DNA from: Hirudo medicinalis | Lineage: Eukaryota > Annelida > Clitellata > Hirudinida > Hirudinidae | Reading direction: 5' to 3' | NCBI GenBank assembly: GCA_011800805.1 | Contig: MPNW01000167.1 | Coordinates: forward strand, 52,257 to 116,256 | DNA length: 64,000 nucleotides | Shown: piece by piece, positions 11,501 to 21,144 of the stretch | Numbering within the stretch: position 1 is the stretch's first letter | How the letters are laid out: each line of letters begins with the position of its first letter | The notes under the pieces: generated by a model | What the model was told of the DNA's origin: nothing | What the model saw: the letters and a program-made list of their open reading frames with translations, nothing else | Databases searched by the model: none | Made by a program: the position numbers and the translations under genes

Positions 11501-13559
11501 TTTCCGCCGTCATACATCTGGTCTTCGCTCATCTTCCACCATTCAACTACACCAACCAGTTCACAAATCATCCCTCATCAACAGAGGCTTCTCGCATGCC
11601 TCTCCTGATGTCTGGAATGCCTTACCTCCCCAAGTAAGAGATCAACCATCCCTGGAGCTCTTCAAAAGTCACCTGAAAACCCACCTCTTCAGGATACCAA
11701 CATGAAGCTAATGAAGACACAAGGCGCCTCTGACGCTATGCAAATGGCGCATTATAAATTAACTATTATTATTTATTTATTATTATTTAATAATAGGTTA
11801 TGGTGGGTAAAATGGCATGAAGTTAAAGATGTTTGGCGAGAAATCTCGAATTTTGTAAATTCTATATATTGGGCAGACAATGATTTATATTCAAATGTTA
11901 GAATGATTCTTTTCATTTCGACCATCCTCAACATCCAGCAATGAAAGGGTTTTAGACTCACACAAGGTCAAAAACTTATCTTTGGTCTACGATGCTAGCT
12001 GATAGACTGAATGGACTATCCCCTATGAACATGCATCAAGATATTGAAATACGGTGGTCGTCATATCTTTAAGAGTGCCACACTTTTTCGCATAACTTTC
12101 TTAAATATGAATTTTATAACCTCATATTTGGTTGTATAATTTAAATACCAGTACGAAATTATGTAATAAAGATAACGAATATATTACATGTTTTAACAGG
12201 AAATGCAAATTGATGAGACAATTTGTCCGTGATATCTTTAAGAGCGGTTTCATTAGGTATAAGTTAAGTATTTGCGTACTTAATTATTTATTGGGGGTCT
12301 GTTGAAGGAAGTATGTAATAACTCATTAGATACATAAAAGTGCACCAAGAAGGACAAATTAAAAGTTTTGTTTGACATTGTTTTGACGTCATATTGAACA
12401 AGGGGAAGAAGGTAAGACTGAATGAGCAAAAACTGGATCAGATATTGGTTTTCGATAGGGCAAATTATTCATTTTCCGACTAATGAGCTCAATCGCTCTA
12501 AAGCTGTCAGGGGAAGCTTCCTGAGAAATCCAGAGGAATGTAGAACGGAAAATCCTGGGTGGAAGACCCAGGAGAAAAACTCTCGTAGAAGGATTGACGA
12601 AATCTCATTCGAGAGTCTTCAAAGGGAGGATTTTCAGCTGAACATGTTCGTACATCATTAAATTTGCAAGTGAGCAACTGTACGGTGCTAGGATGTATGA
12701 GAAACAGCAAAATATTGAAGTATCAATGCGTTATAAACTCTTATACCTCAAAAAAGAGGACAAACAGCATCACTTGGAATGGGCAAAACAGCTGTAAGTT
12801 TGAATAAATTTGAATATTAAAGACCTGAAACAAAAACATTGTTTTAAATGTAAATATTCAGCACAGTTGTGGGAGGAATATTTGTTTGCTGCTTCATGAT
12901 CAAATTAAATTTTAAAATGTCTACGACACATCCAGAGAATACAGAATATGCATCCTTTTAGCATTTCATTCTGAATCAATATGGTTATGGAGCTCACATG
13001 TCATGACACAATTTTCTGAGTTGAAAAAGCACAAGAATTTCTCAACGTTTTCGATTTGATTCTCATGTTCGCGCAATTGATTTCCAATGTTTGAATATGT
13101 CACACGGACTTAAAGTACAATTTAAAAGTTGACATTTTCTAATTTTAAAGCTTAATGCAAATTCCCTGTTGAATGTTTGCATGCATTTGATATTTTAATC
13201 ATTCTATGTTAACTTGTTTATGCTATTTGACTTTAATATTTCGTTATTTCCTGCAACAAGATGAACAGTAACAGGTATCATCAGTAACGCACAACAAACA
13301 CACATAGCACTTTCACCCACTCACTGCAAGTGTTGAAGACTTTTCCGATGCTGACGTAATTCATCTCTTTTATCCAGGCATCCCACAATTTGTGTGAAAT
13401 TGCGAACTCATCATCTTCATCGTATTCAAATTTCTCATAATTGTGGTTGTTGTTACTTGCCAATGTTTCTTCGACAGGTGGTCTTCTAAATAAAGAGAAA
13501 TAAATTCCAAGTCCAGTGCCAAGAACTATCAAAGTAAGGAGAGTAAATCTTGGGGACAT
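8574..13559 (-). CDS. Membrane-anchored ML (MD-2-related lipid-recognition) domain protein
   Basis: Four exons in phase: 13325-13559, 9097-9192, 8825-9009 and 8574-8654 (198 residues). The N-terminus is a signal anchor (RFTLLTLIVLGTGLGIYFSLF) followed by an acidic spacer (YEKFEYDEDDEF). The ML domain begins at KVFNTC and continues with LSIGRVVMS, TFINVTL and GGLMYVSCEYRGKSIY. It then shows DLCSAEDETSD, VCPIERG, MKIPNYLPKG and ELGCGFVSFFL before the stop. The FxxC start, the DLC...CP pair, the iPxxLPxG loop and the final LxCG strand are the disulfide and strand pattern of the ML family (NPC2, MD-2, PG/PI transfer protein). These proteins bind a lipid in a beta-sandwich. Most ML proteins are secreted with a cleaved signal, whereas here the first exon looks like an uncleaved anchor. 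Intron 1 is 4.1 kb and full of transposon debris. Which lipid it binds cannot be told. Confidence 0.8.
9795..9895. repeat. (ATGTC)n-like pentanucleotide satellite
   Basis: Imperfect repeats of tgtcatgtcatg and tgtaatg inside intron 1 of the ML gene. No coding potential. Confidence 0.85.
9990..10290 (-). mobile_element. tRNA-derived SINE with expanded microsatellite tail
   Basis: On the minus strand the segment near 10280-10180 has a B-box-like TTGTTCGCAACCC, then the block CGCCTCTGGGAG and GGCGCTATAT shared with the SINEs at 45664, 56835 and 59905. It runs into an (ATT)n/(GTTACT)n tract at about 10035-10175. A second A-box-like GGTTAACTCGGTAG lies just beyond at about 10000, perhaps the head of another copy. 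Confidence 0.6.
11319..11790 (+). mobile_element. L2/CR1-type LINE, 3' end fragment
   Basis: The frame to 11705 encodes the C-terminus typical of L2/CR1 reverse transcriptases: LHWLPIHNRIIFKI, then PPYLQHLL, SSTIQLHQP and WNALPPQVR, and finally LELFKSHLKTHLFR. After the stop comes a 3' UTR with GGCGCCTCTGACGCTATGCA and a terminal TATTATT repeat. The element is 5'-truncated, as usual for LINEs. Its tail block is shared with the local SINEs. Confidence 0.8.
12400..12790 (+). pseudogene. Tc1/Tc3-like transposase, N-terminal fragment
   Basis: Across two frames it shows the helix-turn-helix region of Tc1-type transposases: NELNRSKAVRGSFLRNPEE and later KKEDKQHHLEWAKQL, which matches the family's 'HxxxRLxWA' stretch. 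Frames are broken and no inverted ends were found. It is a short dead remnant in the ML gene intron. Confidence 0.5.
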
Positions 13560-16500
13560 ATTTTAAAGGACTGGTGAATGAAATTTGGAGGGTCTTAAGT
13601 TGGTCAACTGATCATTTTATCTCGTAGCTAATAAGATAACAGGCTACCCATTATTGACAAGTATCAGCTGATATAACGGCAGTTGAGAACAAAGTCCACA
13701 AATCCCTTGTTCAAAATTCGAAATTCAATTAGAATATCATTTCAATCATTTTGTAAATTGTTTTGAAAGTTTGTCATATTTCCTCATCTGAAAGATACAC
13801 ATTTAATAAAATTGATTATGCCAATGAAAACATAACGTTTTTGAACGAGTTCTAGATATTAGGTAATCACGAAGAAATTTTTAATTGGCCACACAGATAC
13901 TGAAGATTTGATTCAATGTTCATTATGAAATTTGCTGAGAAATCTATACATCATTCACCTGATGGCAGGGAATCAGGAATTTGCGCATTCTGTTAAAAAG
14001 TCATTTGAAGGAATTTAGTGTTGTGTGTGAATGGACTTCAGAAGCAATAAGATATAACTTTCCAAAATTTTGTTATTTGTGAAGAATTTAAAACGGTGAC
14101 TTTTCAGACTGTCGAGAAAAAAACGATCTTTCATATTTCCTGACGTGCGTGACGCGATCTGAATATTGATGCACTTTTACGGGGTTTCTAAACTTTGTCA
14201 AAAGTTGCTTAAACTACATTCAGTATGGATTTTTAGTTTATTTTTTATTTAAAATTATAATTAAAATTCACAAAAAAAAAGAAATTAACAGTTCATTGAT
14301 CAATTAAGTTTATTTAATTGGAAAAATAACATTGAGTTACAAGTCGTGCCTTTACCAAACAAGGATAATAAAAGATAGATTGAATTTATCAAGCTTGTGA
14401 AACTTCTTGTATTAGTATCGGTTAATTCACATTTCTGTTAATTTCTATTAATTTTTCAAAAAATAATTAGAAACTTTGACAAATTTTAGTAATAACTTTT
14501 GACATACGTGTGTGCTAATAAATAGATAGGCAGGATAAAATTAATAAGAAGGAAAATTTCCGAAGACTTCTTTTTATAAACTAATTATTCTCTTTTTGGT
14601 CTTGTTTATTCGATTGTTATAAAAAAATGTTTTCTTTCATTTGAATTTCTTCGGTAGATGGCCTTCCTCGCGGGATGCGAATTCCTATGGGTTTTGCATA
14701 TGGACATCATCTTCCTCTTGCGCTTCAGTTATCTTTGCGTTTTAATTTTTGTCCCCTTATGTTTGATGTTCATAAAACAAAATTAATTTAATCATTTGAT
14801 ATTGTACCAGTTTCAATCAAACATCTCATCAGTTATGAATCCGCATTACGAAAATAATTCGAGGCCTTAAGACCCTCTACAAATAAAGTTTTGCTCGAAA
14901 GATGTCTGAACGCGAAATAACATTTACAATATATTTAGAAACTCGATTTTATTAAAAATGCTAAGATGTAAGGCTTCAACCAGGCTTTAAACCATGTGAC
15001 ATTACACTTCGATATCATCAAACGAAACGCATTATCCATGATTCACATTCACACAGAGGAACGAATCAGCAGTCAACCATCTTGATTTTCGGCCTCCTGG
15101 GTCCGGATAGTTCAATTCGTTGACCGAAATCCGCAAACGTAATTAACTGGTCTGGCAGACGTGCATGTGAGAGCCTCATCATGGACGACAAACAAATACG
15201 TCTGGCTCTTCGTCTCGGCGCGATTTTCCAGCCAATGTTTTAATCCTTTCCATCGCCATGACAACAAACCCAACCAAAACGACGACCGGAATGAAAGCAC
15301 AACCTTGAGCTTGTTGACAAGATTAAGGGCAATTATTTAAATAAATTACAGTCAAAATATATTGTTTGCATTTATATTGCAAAATGTTATTATCTGTTAC
15401 AAATAATTTGTAAATTTTAAAATTCCAGTACCAGCTCGAAGCAGGCGAGACTCAAGCGACAAGTAGGCCAGCACTCACTCAGCAGATAAATTCGGTCATG
15501 AAAATACGCCTTGTTCAGAGACTTGCTTGCTGTGTTGTGCTCTCAAAGGCTCGGTTTGAAGCATAAAAATATCACAAAATTTTCTTCCTTGAGCCGAGAA
15601 TCATTGGAGTTCAACAGATTTGAGGAAATTTTATTATCCTCTCTCACAAATCACGCGTCAATAGACCACAGCCATTTTCATGAAATATGAGCAGATATTT
15701 TATTGACTGGCATCGAGAACAAAGAAGAGCTGAGGTCAGACTAACGACTCAAGTCCATAGTTCCATTCATTTGTTTATTGGAGAGGTGGCCACAAACAGT
15801 CCTCACTTCCACAGCCCACTCTGCACTACAGACTATTTTTGGAAGCAGGCAAAACAATGAAGAGATGAGGTCAAAAGAGAAAAGAATGACTGAGAGAGAT
15901 GTTGAGCGAGCGTGAGAGAGGCTGAAATCCGCTCATACATTGTTCGCGTTTTTTGGCCTCGTTATGTCTAACCACATGACTGGTAGTCTCCTAACACACC
16001 TACGATGTGCGTGAGCTTCCAATGAATCCACTGGGTTCTTTACTAAAAGAGGCCAGGCACCGATGATAGGGTGGATGGAAGAGCTCCTTGTTTGTCGTAG
16101 TGGTTATTGTTGTTGTCATGTTGAGGAAGGCGGGATTTAGAGGCACTGGCTGTGTATACCGCACGCGCGGTCCACCATTAGGCAAGACCGCTTCTATGCT
16201 ACCAGGCTAGTCGTGCAAGGTCACTGAACTGGTTCGTGAGAAAGTACATCGGATTCCAAAGACAGACCCCAATCTGTTGCTTGCTTTATTTTCTCTCGTG
16301 TCTCAGGCTTTTTTAGTTCTTAAAATTGTTATAAGTTTGTCGATTGGAAATAAAGACCATCCGTTCTGAATACAGACTGCTATTGTTTCTCGAGGATTAT
16401 TTTCAACTTCATACCAGGTTATTTGTTGGCGTTAGATGCATTGTTAACTTTTATCATTCGTTACTTATTCACTTTTATCATTCGTTACTTATTCACTTTT

Positions 16501-16980
16501 ATTTTAGAAAATTGCTTCATCGAATGAATGATATTACAAATTTTAACACAGATCTACATTATTCCCTATGAATAATTCAAGAAATTTGTTTATTAAAAAG
16601 TCATTATTTGATCCTCTTACATGATGTCTACTATCAAATGCAAAATGCAAAATATGGTTAAAGTAATGCAAGAAATTCAAGTTTAGTTATTTGGTTGTCT
16701 TACAAGATATCTTGCACCAAAAGTAAAACTGTGCAAAATGTGGTTCTCAACTGCATAAATGAGTTTTGAGGTCAAAGTATCTAACAGGAATTTCTGTTGG
16801 GTCATGAGTTTAGCTACATAAAATAAACTTAATCAAACTATCTTAACAATCTGCATATCTTTACTGGGGCCAATATCCAGTTTTTGGCTGGACTTGTTAG
16901 ATCTAGTGGGTATGAAGATGAAACCTACGTAGGCTTCCTTGAAATTAGGTGCAGTGTGATGCACGGATGGGATGTTCGGT
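13560..16980. other. Intergenic region upstream of the receptor gene
   Basis: AT-rich, with no exon I can support. A 24-bp unit is duplicated at about 16450-16498. A tRNA-like stretch lies on the minus strand near 16130-16195 (CTTGCCTAATGGTGGACC...CTAAATCCCG) and may be another SINE head. Open frames here are short and lack splice or codon support. Confidence 0.5.
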
Positions 16981-16983
16981 GGC

Positions 16984-16991
16984 TATATAAA
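16984..16991 (+). promoter_or_regulatory. TATA-box candidate for the 2DBD receptor
   Basis: TATATAAA at 16984-16991, about 165 bp before a good donor (catc|gtgagt, about 17157) and upstream of the acceptor at 17226. This would make a short non-coding first exon. Placement fits, but the motif is common in AT-rich DNA. Confidence 0.4.
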
Positions 16992-17247
16992 TTTCAGCGA
17001 TCGTGATTTATAACTTGTCAGCTCGACTGGACTGAACTTTTGTATTGCCTATTGGTAAACTGGTAGATCTATCTCTGTCATACGATTGGCTTAATTGAAA
17101 AGTTTCGTTTAATTTGGGGCCAAGCATCTTTGTTCAGCATTTCGCATTTGAAACATCGTGAGTTTATCTTACGTTAAGACATAATAATTTGATGATTTAT
17201 ATTTCATTTTATCTTTTATGTTTCAGAAATGTGAAGATTGTTCTAGT

Positions 17248-20200
17248 ATGAGTTTGAAAATAAATGCTTATTTGAGAAAATCAATGGATGACGATAGCAG
17301 TAGTGCCAACCCGGGCGGAGAGGAAGAGCCCGGCTTTATCTCTTCTCGACCTGGTTCCTGGAGGGCTCGATGGGCTGGTGACGAAAATCAACCGTCTACA
17401 TCCCGAGCGGGCAACAACGGCTCGAACTCAGAGGGCTACAGAGCAGATAACCATCAGTCTCCTGAAGTTTCTGCTTTGCAATCTCTTCCTATGAATCAAC
17501 CCATGGACCTCAGAAGCGTGTCGCCCATCACTGCCGAGTCCAACCCGGAACCCTCTACCTCTCCGTCGCCTCCGTCAGATTCGCATTCCAGTAGATCGAG
17601 TGGAAAATCTAGGAACAGAGAGAAACCAGCAGGAATCTGCAAAGTCTGTGGAGATGTGGCCACTGGAAAGTATTTTGGCGCTCTAGTCTGCGTTCCATGC
17701 AAGGTAATAATATTAATATTATTAGTTTTCATATTTGATAAATATAGTTGATATGTAGAGCTAATTATGTTATTGTTGTAGTTGTTTATCTTATTCTCAT
17801 TCTATGTAGTCAGAAGTTTTCTAGACTTTTAGAACTTTTAGGATTATCGTTCGGATCGTGACGTAGTTTGCGGAGGCGAAGAATGTTCCGGAGGAGCCGT
17901 GGGCTCGTGCGCGGTGTCCTACGGTCCACTGACCTACAGAGTCAGTTTCAATGAGATGCAAATGGTTTGAATATCATTAGGACACGATGAACCTTCTTTG
18001 GCAGCTTTTGTTCTGGAGATCGGAGCAGAATTGCTGAAATTTCTTTAGCGGTCTTGTTGTTTGAGACAAAGTTTTATTATTGATCTTTGAGTTACTTCTA
18101 CGAACGAAGTTCCGACAAAATAGCCGTCTAGCTTTTTATGGTCAATTTTTTATAATTTTATATCCTCTCTTTTTCCTTAGCTGCATGATCTTTACTAAAA
18201 ATAGTTATTATTTCAACTAATGAAAATAATTTCTTGATTCTTCTGCTCTTTGCCCTAAATACCTTTGTGAGTCAGGCAAAGAAAGGAATTTTTCGAAAAT
18301 ATACCCGATCCTATATTCTCAAAAGCTATGTGTTTTGGAGTTAAATTCATTATTATTTTTTCTTTTTTAGCTTTCCTTGTAATCGCAAGATAATGTAATG
18401 TTAATAAATTAAAAGGGTTATGTTTTCTTAACTACAAACTAACAAAGTGTGGACAAACAACGAAATAAAGTCTCAAATCGATTACTTTGCATTTGTGCTA
18501 ATGATCCATTTACTTATTCCTTGAAAAGTTTGTAGCGGAATACTCCTCCAGATTATAAAATGTTAAATTTCTGGAAATTTAAGAGGAGGTTTGTTCAAGA
18601 TTAAACTGGAACTCATTTTTCTTGCAGATATGCTTCTGTTGGCATACAAATGTATTTTGAATTGCAATTTATTAATTTTTAAAAGTTGGCATGTAATTTT
18701 TAAGGGTAATTCTGACAATTGTTTCGTGATTTCAATCTGTGTCAAAATAAAATTAGATGGAACATTTCTGAGAATGCTTTTGTGACTGTTTGCTGTTTCA
18801 GAAACAACCAGCATAATTGCAAAGTCAAACCACTGTTCTATGAACTAATTAGTTAAGTGTGGGTATATAAGGTTTAGCATTAGATAGCATTGCCAGAAAC
18901 AAACTGGCTAAGATCATCAGGATTGGCCTAGGTTATTCAGCTGTGTTCCTGCTAAAGTTGAATGTGGGCCTCGGTTGCATGATGATAAAGTGGTGTTGAA
19001 TTCTGTTTATGGGGGTCCAAGTAACACTTGATAATTATTGTCCCAACTTATGAAATCAATAAGTCCACATCTTATGTAGAAAGTGTCTGGAAATCACTTA
19101 AACTTAAAATATAAAATATTAATATGTTTTATGCAAATATTATGCAATATCTCCTTTTTTATTTTCAGACATTTTTTTTGAGATACAATGGAGAAGGATT
19201 TTCATTTGTTTGCAAAAACAAGCAGGCCTGTGACATATCTGTCTCCACCAGGATACAGTGCAAGTATTGTCGTTTTCAGAAATGCCTTGCAGCAGGGATG
19301 ACTAGGAAAGGTTTGAATTTGTTATAATTCAAGAGGATGATGCTTTTGAAAACTTTGCAGTTTTGATGTCTCCAAATGCTACGGTCGAAGATCTTCGGCT
19401 ACTTCTTTCGTTTGAGGTTTTATGAAATCATTCCACACTTTTTATCTGGTTTAAGCAGTTAGCTCGTAAATAACAACTCCGAGGTCTCTGCTATCATTGG
19501 CCCGCATTGATTACAATCGTGGAGGATAACTATTTTTAGTAACTAAGCCAGCTATTTGGAACGGTGAACTATTTTTCAAGGTCTCATTTTGTTTGTTGAT
19601 TACAGTTTGATCTTGACCTGAAGTTTGTTTTTCATTTCACAGCAACCTTAACAGTTTCTTTTTTCATTACTCAACTTTTTTTGCATTTTCTCCTTTTTAT
19701 TATTTAAACCTTAGAATGGTTATTTTATGTGCTCATTTATAATCATTGATTAATGAACTTTATTTGTGGATAAATTATTTAAATTAAAGTTCTAGAATAT
19801 TTAGACTTTTAGATGCTCATTGTTAGAATTGTTGAACCAATTATAAATTATTATTAAAGAATATGAACAATTTGAGAGACCTACATTAATTCTATAATTT
19901 GTTTGCCTAAGACTGTCAATTACAAAATTAAGAGAATCACTTTAGTTGCTCTGTTACAAGTACTGTAGTACCAGCAACAAATTCCTTATGTGTAAATATT
20001 GCAGTGAGACCACCTCAAGTTGAACCCAAAGAAGGCAAACAACTCTGCGTGGTGTGCAATGATTTTGGGAACGGAGTGCATTTTGGAGTGGTGACCTGTG
20101 AGGGATGCAAGGTACGGGCATCTGTAGATTTTGACTTGCAACCTCGACGACGCTCGCTTTCTTTACAGAAATTCTTCAGGAGAGGTCTGGTCGAACACAA

Positions 20201-21104
20201 GTCTTACGTGTGCAAGTTCAACAGATGCTGCCCCATAAATCCACAAACTAGAAATACCTGCAGATATTGCAGGTACAACAAGTGCAAGTCTTTGGGAATG
20301 TCAAGAGAAGGTGAAACTTTTTTACTTATAAATGCTAATAAAAATTTTGAAGTGCATCAAATGATTTTTATATCTTCGTGAAGATTTATATTTTAGAAAT
20401 ATTTAAACGTTCTAGGATATCGGCCGATATCGGCAGGAGATCTCGAGTTTCTTTAAAATTTATATTGATTTTTAAAATCATTATTCTTTAGTGTTTATAT
20501 TGTTGGTGTTTTTAATTTTAAACTTATTCAAATTATAAAGTCACCAAGTTTCTCAAAGTTAAAACGTCTTTGTGAAGTTTTGTTGTTAGTCCTCAACTTG
20601 TTAAATTTTTCATAATGAAAGCTATTCAGATGGGTAGACCATCCAAGGCTTCTCAAAAACAAGGAGCTCTTAGAACTGCAGAAAGACAATTGGATGAGGA
20701 AGTCATGGATGTTGATGAAGAACCATCTTCAACTCAGGCTCTGGATTTATCAATCACTCCATCCAATTCAGCTTCACAGCTACATTTAGCATCCTCTTCA
20801 CATCAACCATCGACCTCTTTTGGATCACCATCATCCAATGGATCATCACAGCCATCATCATCATCATCCAATGGATCATCACAGTCATCATCAACATACA
20901 ATGGATCATCACAGCCATCATCATCATCCAATGGATCATCACAGCCATCATCATCATACAATGGATCATCACAGCCATCATCATCATACAGTGGATCATC
21001 ACAACCATCATCATCATCATCCAATGGATCATCACAGCCATCATCATCATCATACAATGGATCATCGCATCCATCATCATCGTCATACAGTGGATCATCA
21101 CAAC

Positions 21105-21144
<40 letters not shown>

